NCBI GenBank assembly: GCA_012511955.1
Contig: JAAZFC010000019.1
Coordinates: 1 to 50,448 of the forward strand
Source: Fibrobacter sp.
GTDB lineage: Bacteria; Fibrobacterota; Fibrobacteria; Fibrobacterales; Fibrobacteraceae
Direction: 5' to 3'
DNA: 50,448 nt
The position numbers and the translations under genes are program-made. Of the stretch, positions 24,871 through 33,664 are shown piece after piece; the stretch's first letter is position 1, and every line of letters starts with the position of its first letter. The notes below the pieces were generated by a model. It had not been told where the DNA came from. It did not search any database and saw only the letters and a program-made list of their open reading frames with translations.

Positions 24871-27800
24871 GTGAATAAAACAAATACTATCTCCGCTCCT
24901 TTTTCTGAACGCCTAATTTATCCTTTATTTGCACTTTCTGGAATTTCCGGATTAATTTATGAAGGTACTTGGGCTCGTTACTTAAAATTATTTCTCGGCC
25001 ATTCTAGCTATGGACAAATTTTAACCCTATGTATTTACATGGGCGGTCTAGGCATTGGTTCTTTTATTGCATCACGCACCCTTAAATATGTTAAGAGACC
25101 TTTGCGAGCTTACGCTATTACCGAATTTGCCATCGGAATCAGTGGTTTACTGTATCACAACCTGTATGAATTTATCACCGAATGGTTTTATAATGCAGCT
25201 TGGTCGGCACAACTGACCACCCAACAGGCAGAAGTTGCTAAAATAGTGCTGTCGGTGATTACCACAACCCCCACAGCCATTATGTTGGGGCTAACCTTCC
25301 CTTGGATTGCTGCAGGATTGATGCGACGGCACCGTGATGATGGCCAAAGCTCATTGCCTTTGCTTTACTTTACCAACTCCTTAGGCGCTGCTGGAGGCTT
25401 ACTATTTGCTAGTTATTACCTAATCCCCCATTTAGGCACCCAAGGCACATTGTGGTTTGCTGCGCTTATAAACATAACCTTAGGCGTTTTCTTTGTAAGC
25501 ATAGATAGGAATTTACGTAAAATCCCCACAGAGAAATTTGCTGAAGTGCTAACTCCAAAACCATCTCCCACTCCCCTATTTAGTAATGCACCTGGAGAAA
25601 GGATCTGGATTTGGGTAGCCGCTATTACGGGTCTAACTTCATTTGTTTATGAAGTGGTTTGGATAAGATTGCTTTCTCTGATGATGGGCTCTAGCACTCA
25701 TTCTTTTGACCAGATGATTTCAGCCTTTATCTTTGGTATTGCCATAGGAAGTCTAGTTTCTAAGAAGTTGATGCGCAAAGATGTGCTGGTGTTTTTAGCA
25801 TTAGCACAAATATTTATGGGTTTTTTCGCAATATGTACCGTATATTTTCACACCTTCTTCTTTGAAGTGATGAACACCGCCAACTTGCTCTTTGGAGAAA
25901 CTTCCCAAGGTTATGTTGGTTGGAGCATTTTAAAATTCCTCGTGGCTATATCTTGGATGGTTCCTACATCGTTTTTTGCAGGAATGACTATGCCTTTTAT
26001 CACTTATTTGGCTAGTCAATTCACGAAATCAGAAGCTTCTGTGGGTAAAATTTACGGTTGGAACACCATTGGCTCCATTGTGGGTTCTGTTCTAAGCGGT
26101 TTGTACTTAATTCCTTTGCTACAACTCAAATGGTCCTTGGTCAGTGCAGCCATAGTAGATGTATTACTAGGAGCTGCTTTACTGCTAATTTGGAGACCCC
26201 AGTGGCGACGCAAAGGGCTATTTTGGGCTTTAACCTTAGCGGCTTGTTTTCCCGTTCTATTGGTAGATTTTGATACTTATATGGTAACCGCAGGGGTATT
26301 CCGTGGGCACAAAGAATATCACCGCGAAGAAAAAGTTACGGTTTACAACGGGCGTACAGCCACAATTAGCTTCCATGAAAGCCCAGTGCACTACTATGTA
26401 AAAACCAATGGAAAGCCCGATGCTTCTATACGCAAAGATCGCACCCAACCGGTGGAAGGCGATGAGCTCACTCAAGCCGCCACCGCTCTAATTCCCATGG
26501 GCACCCGCAATGAGCCTTACGAAGCGGCTATGGTGGGATTCGGCAGCGGTATGAGTGCCCACTATCTTTTAGCAGATCCGTTGCTACAACGTTTAGATGT
26601 AGTAGAAATTGAAAAGGAAATGCTTACTCTAGCCAATAAATTTAGACCCATAAATGACAGAGCTTTTGACGATCCTCGAGTAAATCTTTATGTGGATGAT
26701 GCTCGTACTTTTTTCCATACCCATGGCAAAAGCTACGATGTACTAGTTTCCGTCCCCTCAAATCCATGGGTGAGTGGAGTTTCCAGCTTATTTTCCATCG
26801 AGTTTTACCAACATATACAGAGATATCTAAAACCTGGTGGAACCATGGTTCAATGGTTGCAGTTATATGAGTTTGACAATGAGCTTATGCTACATATTTT
26901 ACAAGCTTTACACCAATCTTTTGAGCATGTAACGCTTTATAGCATCCCCGAAGAGCCTGATATTGTAATTTTAGCTTCCGATCAGCCTTTACGACAAAAA
27001 TATATAGATCGTTTTGCAAAAACTCCAGAAATTGTTGAAGAGTTTGAGAAAATGCACCGCCCTTGGTGGACTTTTGGCGAACAAAACTTTTTAGCTACTA
27101 CTAAATCTTTGGAACCTTTGCTAAAAGGAGTGCCTGCTAACTCAGAATATGTTCCCTGGGTAGATAACCGCGCTGAAGCTACGCGCTATACAATCTCCAC
27201 GGTGGGCTTAACCTACGCCCTAGATAGTTGTGAAATGTGCTGGCCAGACTTTTTAGAACACGAGAATTACGCCCCCCGTAAAGCATTTAAAAATTGGCTC
27301 AAAGGCACCCAAGCTCCAGACAGCTACTTGCGAGAAACAGTACGCCATCAGCTTAGCTTGCATCAAGAGTATATGAGTTTCCCCGATAGTGCTTTGCTTG
27401 ACACTAATCTTAGTGATCAAGCGCAAAGCGCGATAACTCCCACTGGGCGTGAACCTTCATGGTCTAAGTTTTGGAGAGATTTCCGCAAATTTATGGCTCA
27501 ATTGCCCTTTGATAGCACCCGCAGCTCTGTGCCTGAATACGCCTTGTTCAAACGCATGATTGCTGCCCAACAAGTTCCATTAGGAATCAGCGTAGAATTC
27601 GAGTTTTTAGACCATCTATGTCATGAACGCTATGCTGAAGCAGCGCGTATGTTACCAGCCCTAAGAGAAATATTTTACCTAATGAGTATGGATCAAATAT
27701 TCCTGCGCAATGTTGCTTTAGCAGCCTTTATGGCCAACGATACCCGGGAACTAAGAATAATCTTTGATGAGGCCATTATCCGAAGCCCTTATATGGATAA

Positions 27801-27882
27801 CGCTGAAAAGAGGTTAATAGCTAGTCTTTTAGGCAAGGATGCTGAAGCTATCCCCTTTAATACCCCACCTGATTACTATTAA
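24871..27882 (+). CDS. Fused polytopic membrane / spermidine synthase-like protein
   Basis: This 1003-residue protein has two parts. Residues 10-470 are membrane helices arranged as an internal duplication: GLIYEGTWARYLKLFLG near 28 and SFVYEVVWIRLLSLMMG near 258 occupy equivalent positions, each followed by a glycine-rich helix (GLGIGSF, GIAIGSL). Residues 540-700 are a spermidine/spermine synthase-type methyltransferase fold with VGFGSGMSAHYLL, DVVEIEKEM, VDDARTFF and SNPWVSGVSSLFS. The C-terminal 250 residues are soluble and unrecognised. Such fusions are common but their product is unknown; aminopropyl transfer is not assured. The start codon appears to be GTG with no clear ribosome binding site. 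Confidence 0.82.
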   Translation: MNKTNTISAPFSERLIYPLFALSGISGLIYEGTWARYLKLFLGHSSYGQILTLCIYMGGLGIGSFIASRTLKYVKRPLRAYAITEFAIGISGLLYHNLYEFITEWFYNAAWSAQLTTQQAEVAKIVLSVITTTPTAIMLGLTFPWIAAGLMRRHRDDGQSSLPLLYFTNSLGAAGGLLFASYYLIPHLGTQGTLWFAALINITLGVFFVSIDRNLRKIPTEKFAEVLTPKPSPTPLFSNAPGERIWIWVAAITGLTSFVYEVVWIRLLSLMMGSSTHSFDQMISAFIFGIAIGSLVSKKLMRKDVLVFLALAQIFMGFFAICTVYFHTFFFEVMNTANLLFGETSQGYVGWSILKFLVAISWMVPTSFFAGMTMPFITYLASQFTKSEASVGKIYGWNTIGSIVGSVLSGLYLIPLLQLKWSLVSAAIVDVLLGAALLLIWRPQWRRKGLFWALTLAACFPVLLVDFDTYMVTAGVFRGHKEYHREEKVTVYNGRTATISFHESPVHYYVKTNGKPDASIRKDRTQPVEGDELTQAATALIPMGTRNEPYEAAMVGFGSGMSAHYLLADPLLQRLDVVEIEKEMLTLANKFRPINDRAFDDPRVNLYVDDARTFFHTHGKSYDVLVSVPSNPWVSGVSSLFSIEFYQHIQRYLKPGGTMVQWLQLYEFDNELMLHILQALHQSFEHVTLYSIPEEPDIVILASDQPLRQKYIDRFAKTPEIVEEFEKMHRPWWTFGEQNFLATTKSLEPLLKGVPANSEYVPWVDNRAEATRYTISTVGLTYALDSCEMCWPDFLEHENYAPRKAFKNWLKGTQAPDSYLRETVRHQLSLHQEYMSFPDSALLDTNLSDQAQSAITPTGREPSWSKFWRDFRKFMAQLPFDSTRSSVPEYALFKRMIAAQQVPLGISVEFEFLDHLCHERYAEAARMLPALREIFYLMSMDQIFLRNVALAAFMANDTRELRIIFDEAIIRSPYMDNAEKRLIASLLGKDAEAIPFNTPPDYY

Positions 27883-27896
27883 CCACGATATTACAT

Positions 27897-27930
27897 AAAA
27901 AAAGACCCAGCATTAAGCTGAGTCTTTTTT
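27897..27930. terminator. Bidirectional terminator between convergent genes
   Basis: AAAAGAC-CAGC and GCTG-GTCTTTT pair around a short loop, with A and T runs on either side. It serves both the spermidine synthase-like gene and the outer-membrane protein gene. Confidence 0.88.
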
Positions 27931-27945
27931 GTATTTATATAAAAT

Positions 27946-29013
27946 TTAATTTAAATAAGAAGTTAAGCGAGCAGCCATTCCGTAATCACTGCTTTGATTG
28001 TTATTAAAGAAACCAAAGGAGATTCTAAAATTATTACCAATGTTTTTCTGAACAAATATGCTTCCTAATACCTCTTTTGCACTGCCAGTGGCATCAGGTT
28101 TGCGATCACTTAACCACTCTGCTTCTAAAGAGATTAGATCGAACAAGCGACCACCTTTAAGTTCAACACCGCCAGTTAAAGGAATACCAGCAATTTTGCC
28201 ATCACCAGAGATGCCAACAAATGCTAATTCACCCCAAAAACGCCACATGCCCCAAGGAACTTCAAAAAGCGCAGTAGCGTTATGTTGAGCTACAGCTTTG
28301 GAGTCACGAATAAAATCAAACATATTGTTTCTATATGTTAGGGTTATATTGAACATTTCTAAACTTGCTAATTCTGAAAATTTAAGCTGAGCTCTTAAGC
28401 TTCCTTTGTTCAAATTATCATCAGTGCTTTCTAAAGCGGCTTTAAAAGCTAAATTAGAATAAATGCTTTTGTTAATTTCAATGGCATTCATAGGCTTACC
28501 TGCAGCTAAAAAGGCTCCACCAGGAGCTTCGTCTGCATAGTTACCAAAAAATGCACCGCCACGGTCATTAGAGATGTAGCGACCGAGCTTAGTGTTTAAA
28601 AAAGAACCTTTATGCTCTACCCAAGCTTCGTATAGCACAAACTTATCGTAACGAGCATTGGTAACTTCTGCTTCTAAAGTTTCATTTTTAGTTACTAGCT
28701 GATAATTTTCCACAGCTAAATATGAAGTATCTCTTTGAGGAACAAATTCTGCCACCACATTATTTCCAAAATCTACTGGATAACCATAAACAGTGATTTT
28801 ACCATCGATTGCGTCGGATTTAGCAGTTAGGGAAACCACGCCGCGCCCCCACCATTCCTCAACATTATTGCCAGCAGGATCATCTATATTGTTCCATAGC
28901 ACTTTTTTCCCTTGAATATCCACACGAGCCGGTATGTCTATCTCCAACTTACCAGCTACTACCGTGCTAGCTAAGGCTAATAGGGTTAATGGTATAATTT
29001 TCTTAATATTCAA
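27946..29013 (-). CDS. Predicted outer-membrane beta-barrel (porin-like) protein
   Basis: The best start is a TTG at 29013, five bases after a GGAGG, giving MNIKKIIPLTLLALASTVVAG as signal peptide and about 355 residues in all. The GTG at 29025 would place the ribosome binding site inside the coding sequence. The mature part alternates polar and hydrophobic residues as in beta strands and repeats short turns with Gly, Asn and Asp. It ends in an aromatic-rich final segment (FRISFGFFNNNQSSDYGM, then ARLTSYLN), consistent with a porin-like barrel. No specific family was recognised and the cargo is unknown. It is preceded by 70 bp of AT-rich DNA. Confidence 0.72.
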   Translation of the reverse strand: MNIKKIIPLTLLALASTVVAGKLEIDIPARVDIQGKKVLWNNIDDPAGNNVEEWWGRGVVSLTAKSDAIDGKITVYGYPVDFGNNVVAEFVPQRDTSYLAVENYQLVTKNETLEAEVTNARYDKFVLYEAWVEHKGSFLNTKLGRYISNDRGGAFFGNYADEAPGGAFLAAGKPMNAIEINKSIYSNLAFKAALESTDDNLNKGSLRAQLKFSELASLEMFNITLTYRNNMFDFIRDSKAVAQHNATALFEVPWGMWRFWGELAFVGISGDGKIAGIPLTGGVELKGGRLFDLISLEAEWLSDRKPDATGSAKEVLGSIFVQKNIGNNFRISFGFFNNNQSSDYGMAARLTSYLN

Positions 29014-29086
29014 AATGACCTCCACTGTAATTGTTAGTGTTTTAATTAAGTTATAAATAATTCTACATATTTACATGAGTTTTAAC

Positions 29087-29779
29087 TTATTTAATACCGA
29101 ATTTAGTTTTTTTAGCAAAAGAACCAAATTTTTCTTGATAATTAAACAAGTTATTATATAAATCCAACATATCTTCTACCCATATAGGATCTCTTTCCCC
29201 AATAATTTCTGTGAATTGATGAACAGCTAAAATACTATTATAAGGGCCAGCCGCAGAACCTTTAACCTTAAATGATGTTTTAGGTTCACGCTGTTGTTTA
29301 TAAACCCTAGCCCAAGCTCTTTGGGAGCGCAACATTCTGCGCAGCCAAAGTTTGCGCACTTCAAAAATTATTCCTTGAGCCTCTTCTTTTTCTTCATTAT
29401 CTAAAAGTTTTTTAGCGTAAGATAACTGTTTTAAAAAACCATCTCGCTCAGGAATAGGGAGTAAAATTCTCCTTTGCTTAAAAGCATTTTCCAAGCGAGA
29501 AATTTCTTTTTGCAAATATTCAGCAGTCCACGGTGATTGCACAGGATTTACGCTTTGAGTTGTGGGCCGACTTGCTTTTTTATGATGTTTTTGCTGAAAT
29601 TTATGTAACCACTTTTCTACACGCTCTATGCTAATATCGCATTCAACATTTAAACCTAAAGTATGATATTCTGTGGCGCGTTTAAGCATAAAATTGGGGT
29701 AGGCAAAACGCCACCAAGGCAATGACAAGCTCTGGTGTTCTTGAACTATTTTTTGCTTTAAACTTTCAATTCTTTCCAT
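29087..29779 (-). CDS. Unrecognised protein, last gene of the stator-like operon
   Basis: The ATG at 29779 (MERIESLKQKIVQ) overlaps the end of the upstream OmpA-type gene by 14 bp and gives 230 residues; an upstream in-frame start at 29821 is less likely. There is no signal peptide or membrane helix. The sequence is rich in Lys, Arg, Glu and Trp and mostly helical, with charged heptad-like stretches such as YLQKEISRLENAFKQRRIL near residue 95 and KLWLRRMLRSQRAW near 145. It is predicted to be cytosolic. I do not recognise a family. Its tight coupling suggests it works with the channel and OmpA proteins. Confidence 0.75.
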   Translation of the reverse strand: MERIESLKQKIVQEHQSLSLPWWRFAYPNFMLKRATEYHTLGLNVECDISIERVEKWLHKFQQKHHKKASRPTTQSVNPVQSPWTAEYLQKEISRLENAFKQRRILLPIPERDGFLKQLSYAKKLLDNEEKEEAQGIIFEVRKLWLRRMLRSQRAWARVYKQQREPKTSFKVKGSAAGPYNSILAVHQFTEIIGERDPIWVEDMLDLYNNLFNYQEKFGSFAKKTKFGIK

Positions 29780-30431
29780 AAACAGAATCCATGGTTGATT
29801 CGTTTTGACGCAAAGGTGCAACGCTAATTTCTACTCTTCTATTTAATTGGCGATTTTCGGCACTGGTATTAGGATAGCGGGGGTGAAACTCACCAAAGCC
29901 CGCCGCAAAAATTCGCTGGCTAGGATAACCATTAGCGATAAGGGATTTTACTACGGTGGTAGCTCTTTCTGCCGATAATTCCCAATTTGTATAAGTGGCA
30001 GACCTAATGGGATTATCATCGGTATAACCAGCCACCATAATCACTTCTCCCGTGTCCAAAACATCGAGTAAGCCAACTCCTATAAGCTTTATAACCGAGC
30101 TTCCCTGGGATGTTAATTGCGCACTACCGGTGGGAAAAAGCAAGGAAGCTTGGATTTGGATATTGCCATCTTCTAAGGCTATTAATCCGCTTTCTAAGGG
30201 CGCTTTTAAACTTTGAGAAAGCAACGCATTGCGTTCTTGGGCTATTTTGCGCACTTGTTCCTGACATGAAAGCACTTCTTGCTCCGTGCGGGTAAGATCT
30301 TGATCTTTCTGTTCTTTTAAAGTAGCCATAGCCACAAAAGCCAAGATAAAAAGAGAAAGTAACCCTACGGTTAAATCGGTAAAACCTAACCAGCTACCAC
30401 TTTCTTCTTGATTTTTCAACTTAATTCGCAT
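29766..30431 (-). CDS. MotB-like OmpA-family stator protein
   Basis: This 221-residue protein has the layout of MotB/ZorB-type stator subunits: a short cytosolic N-terminus, one membrane helix at about residues 17-38 (FTDLTVGLLSLFILAFVAMA) and a coiled linker. An OmpA peptidoglycan-binding domain from about residue 90 contains LFPTGSAQLTSQG, VAGYTDDNPI, NWELSAERATTVV, AAGFGEFHPRYPN and NRRVEISV. The aspartate at residue 19, at the start of the helix, is where MotB carries its proton-binding Asp. The start forms TAATG with the upstream MotA/ExbB-like gene, so the two are almost certainly partners in one complex. Confidence 0.88.
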   Translation of the reverse strand: MRIKLKNQEESGSWLGFTDLTVGLLSLFILAFVAMATLKEQKDQDLTRTEQEVLSCQEQVRKIAQERNALLSQSLKAPLESGLIALEDGNIQIQASLLFPTGSAQLTSQGSSVIKLIGVGLLDVLDTGEVIMVAGYTDDNPIRSATYTNWELSAERATTVVKSLIANGYPSQRIFAAGFGEFHPRYPNTSAENRQLNRRVEISVAPLRQNESTMDSVYGKN

Positions 30432-32029
30432 TATTGCTCCGCAGTACTAGAACGAATTTGCTCCATTAATTCCAACATTATTTCTTGGCTACGCAAGGCA
30501 TTTTCTTCCAATAACTCAGTGGTCTTTTCCGTGAAAGATTCTAAGACTATTTGAATTTGTTCTACGCTGTGGGCCGGACCATTTTCTCCGCTAGATTTTT
30601 GAGAAAGTTGCTGCAATAATCCCTCTATGCCTTGGTTAAACAACTCCAAAGAGGCTTGTAATTCCGATTGATTGGTGCGCATCAGAGCAGCGGTCTCCCC
30701 TACTCCTTCGTGAAGCTGAGTGCTGATATTTTGTTCCATTTCCATGCGAGAATCCATTTGTGCTACTAAGGAACTTTGCCTGCTTAAAAGATCGTTAGTG
30801 CTCGCGCTAAGTTCACCAAAAGATTGTTGTATGTTTTGCGCAAGCTGTTCTATGGATTGCGTGCTAGAATCAATATTTTGATCAATTTCTTTCTGCGCAT
30901 TTTGCGAAATTTCTTTAGCTGTATTGTCTAAATTGGCCAAAATTTGTTGCAAATTAGTGCCTAAGGACTCTTGTAAAGCTCCCACGCTTTGCTCCACACT
31001 GCTCCACGCATTCTGTGCGTTTTGCGCCAAATCATTTTGCCAATCCCTTTGCTGGTTCGCTTGATTTTCCAACCAATTTTCCCATAAACTATGCAATTCC
31101 CCAGAGTTTTGAGCTAAAATCTTTTCGCTTTGAGTTACAATTTCTTGCATATTTTGCAAATTAGCACTTAAGTTTTCTTGAAGTTCTTTTTGTACATCGC
31201 CACTGATTTTTTCCCAGGAAGCATTCATGGTACCGCCTAGTTCTTCAGCGATTTTTTCTAAGGAGTCTTGCAGCATGACCACAGAACTTTGATTTTGCTC
31301 ATTTAAATCTGCCCGCACCGCCACCAAAAGTTCTTTAAACTCCGACCAATAAGCATCTTTTTCATCTGTGGATTGCTGATAATCAGCTTGCATTTGAGGA
31401 ATTAATTTAAACTGGGTGTATTCTTCTACATCGGCCATAAAAAGCATTTGCCTATTCACCAACAAACTATGACTAATATTTAGGAAAAGCGCAGCTATTA
31501 AACCGGCAAAGCTAGTGCCGAAAATCCCCATCATAGAAGAAAAAATATTTTCGATGGCGCTTATGGTTTGGGATGTTTGACCGGAGTCTAAAGAACCGCC
31601 CGCATTGGAAATAGCCACCATTAAACCGTAAAAAGTTCCTGCTAAGCCCAGTAAAATAACTACTCCCCCAGCAGAACGCCCTAAATTCACCGATGACCGA
31701 GCGGATTGCAATTCAGCAAAAATTCGCGAATCTAAGTTTTGCTTAGCGGCAAAGATTTCTTTAATTTTTTTAACTCGGTCTGCCAAAATACTAGACTCAG
31801 CAATATTGTTGTAACTAGAAGTTTTTGCATCTTTAAGCAATAGTTTTTGTCGATCCAAATATATGGCTGTTTTACGATATTTGATCATAGAAACAATAAA
31901 AACTAAAATAATTGCCACTATGATAATCCAACCAAACAAAGGTGGAGCAAAATGCCCCGCGGCAGCTATTAAAACCACCAAGCCAAAAATCATAAGCAAT
32001 AAAATATTTGTTGATGCTTTAGGAATCAT
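30431..32029 (-). CDS. MotA/TolQ/ExbB-like channel protein with long helical tail
   Basis: Of 532 residues, the first 50 hold two membrane helices (ILLLMIFGLVVLIAAAGHF; GWIIIVAIILVFIVSMI). Two more lie at about 125-200 with the family hallmarks VVILLGLAGTFYGLMVA and MMGIFGTSFAGLIAALFL. From about residue 230 to the end is roughly 300 residues of Gln, Asn, Ser and Glu-rich helical repeats (ENLSANLQNMQEI, QKEIDQNIDSSTQSIEQLAQ), predicted to project into the cytosol as a long coiled tail. This channel-plus-tail design is shared with ZorA of Zorya anti-phage systems, and distinguishes it from plain ExbB or TolQ. It overlaps the upstream gene by 11 bp. Confidence 0.85.
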   Translation of the reverse strand: MIPKASTNILLLMIFGLVVLIAAAGHFAPPLFGWIIIVAIILVFIVSMIKYRKTAIYLDRQKLLLKDAKTSSYNNIAESSILADRVKKIKEIFAAKQNLDSRIFAELQSARSSVNLGRSAGGVVILLGLAGTFYGLMVAISNAGGSLDSGQTSQTISAIENIFSSMMGIFGTSFAGLIAALFLNISHSLLVNRQMLFMADVEEYTQFKLIPQMQADYQQSTDEKDAYWSEFKELLVAVRADLNEQNQSSVVMLQDSLEKIAEELGGTMNASWEKISGDVQKELQENLSANLQNMQEIVTQSEKILAQNSGELHSLWENWLENQANQQRDWQNDLAQNAQNAWSSVEQSVGALQESLGTNLQQILANLDNTAKEISQNAQKEIDQNIDSSTQSIEQLAQNIQQSFGELSASTNDLLSRQSSLVAQMDSRMEMEQNISTQLHEGVGETAALMRTNQSELQASLELFNQGIEGLLQQLSQKSSGENGPAHSVEQIQIVLESFTEKTTELLEENALRSQEIMLELMEQIRSSTAEQ

Positions 32030-32939
32030 ATTTACCTCTTAAACTACTTGCAGGACTCTGAAACAGATCCAATTGTCCTGCAGAAAAACCTCGTAAAAAC
32101 AAAGTCCACTTATTGTAATACCATTCGTCACTATGACTAATTAAACCTTCTAAATAATCACAAAAATCATGTAAAAAAGCTAAAAAACCCGTCTCCCAAA
32201 CACCGGTGGGATTCCAGATAGATCCAATTTGGCGAGTAGCCGCATCGGCGCTAGCAAAGCTAGTTTTTTTTCTTGATTCACTTTTAAAAGCATTGCTAAA
32301 ATATCTAAAAGCTATGGTACTAATTCCATCGCGAAATGTTTTGAATATTCCGATTTCACTTTCGCGCATTCCCGCTTCAAAAGATGGCAAAACTTTAGAC
32401 AAAGGACTATTTACAGACTCTTGATGCCACTCAGCCACTAAGCGTTCTTGAATATGCAAAATGCGACTAAAATGCATTACCAAAAGTTTTTCAGCATCCC
32501 CCACCATTAAATGCAAAGTTTCAAAATAAAAATCTTTGATTTGTTGTTCCGATGTACCTAAATTAAAAAACCACCCAGAATCTGCTTTTTGTAGCCAATT
32601 GCCTTGCTGTAATTGTGGAGTTAAAGTTTTTAAAGTATAGCGTTGATGCCATTTATCTCTAAATTCACAACTTTTTTGAGAAAATTCTTTTTGTAAGGCA
32701 GGAAACAAATCTTGGGCAAGCTCCCAAGCTCCTTCGCTACGAGAAACATATTCACCGCTTCCATAACTCTGTTCTTGCTCTAAACTGGCGTTGATATGCT
32801 CTTGTAAAATCACTGTCCAAGCGCTAGACATGCCAGTGGCAAACTTGCCTAGCACATCTTCACGAATAGGACGACTAGGCAAAAGATTTATACTTTTGCC
32901 CGTCATTTTTCTTATGGCTCTACGAAATGCTTCTTTCAT
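32019..32939 (-). CDS. Unrecognised cytosolic protein in the stator-like operon
   Basis: This 306-residue protein has no signal peptide and no membrane helix. It begins with a basic segment (MKEAFRRAIRKMTGKSINLL) and is rich in Trp, Phe and Ser. Features include WHQRYTLKTLTPQL, a helical middle (LLVMHFSRILHIQERLVAEW) and an aromatic C-terminal region (WYYNKWTLFLRGFSAGQLDL). I do not recognise a family. Its size does not fit ZorC or ZorD of Zorya. It overlaps the MotA-like gene by 11 bp, which argues for a functional link to the channel complex. Confidence 0.75.
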   Translation of the reverse strand: MKEAFRRAIRKMTGKSINLLPSRPIREDVLGKFATGMSSAWTVILQEHINASLEQEQSYGSGEYVSRSEGAWELAQDLFPALQKEFSQKSCEFRDKWHQRYTLKTLTPQLQQGNWLQKADSGWFFNLGTSEQQIKDFYFETLHLMVGDAEKLLVMHFSRILHIQERLVAEWHQESVNSPLSKVLPSFEAGMRESEIGIFKTFRDGISTIAFRYFSNAFKSESRKKTSFASADAATRQIGSIWNPTGVWETGFLAFLHDFCDYLEGLISHSDEWYYNKWTLFLRGFSAGQLDLFQSPASSLRGKYDS

Positions 32940-32977
32940 AATTTTCGTTACAAGCCTAAATATAACTACCTAGCTGT

Positions 32978-33664
32978 TTAAAAACGAGATTCGATGTGTT
33001 CTAAAACATGTTGGGGGATTTTGACCTTGCTGCTATCAAGTTTCTTTTCATCTTTTTGCCAGATATTATCCTCTCCCACTATCTCAAAACCACCAGCTTC
33101 AAAAAAAGCAAAAGCATTATTTTCCACTTTGCTTTTATCTATAAATAATTTATTGCTGCGCACATCTAAAGCGTAACGGTTACCTTCAAATAGCAAGCTT
33201 TCTAGTTTAATTCCCGTGTGATTTCTTAATTGTAAACCATAAAAACCATTGCGAAACACAGTGTTCTTAATGTATCCCACTGAGCCATTAAGCACATTGC
33301 GGAAAGCATTGTTCACCACTAAATAGTTTATAGCTAAAGTGTTGCTTCCAGTGTTAAAATCCATACCTATCCATGAATCGGTGGAATCCATAGTGGAAAT
33401 TTCTACAGGATGTGTCGGGCTTCCATTAACAATCACCGTACCTTGGCAATAAATTTTATGATAACCATCAATAATAATTTTAGTTCCAGCCTCAATTATC
33501 AAAGTATCACTGGGTTTTTGTGCTAAACTGCGGTTTATTATCCATGGACTAGATTTTGCCTGCAACACAACTTTATTTTGCAAAGAACTTAAAGTTCCTC
33601 CCCACAATTGCGCAAATACAATACAAACTAAAATAAACGCATATTTTAAATAGGAATTATTCAA
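32978..33664 (-). CDS. Exported parallel beta-helix protein
   Basis: This gene of 228 codons starts with TTG, overlapping the previous stop as TTGA. The N-terminus (YLKYAFILVCIVFAQLWGG) is a signal peptide. The mature part shows short repeated strands with Asn and Gly turns (GTVIVNGSPTHPVEI, VNNAFRNVLNGSVGYIKNTV, NRYALDVRSNKLFIDKSKV), typical of a right-handed beta-helix. No pectate-lyase catalytic residues are apparent, so a structural or binding role is more likely than enzymatic. It is second in the operon, 38 bp before the next gene. Confidence 0.75.
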   Translation of the reverse strand: MNNSYLKYAFILVCIVFAQLWGGTLSSLQNKVVLQAKSSPWIINRSLAQKPSDTLIIEAGTKIIIDGYHKIYCQGTVIVNGSPTHPVEISTMDSTDSWIGMDFNTGSNTLAINYLVVNNAFRNVLNGSVGYIKNTVFRNGFYGLQLRNHTGIKLESLLFEGNRYALDVRSNKLFIDKSKVENNAFAFFEAGGFEIVGEDNIWQKDEKKLDSSKVKIPQHVLEHIESRF

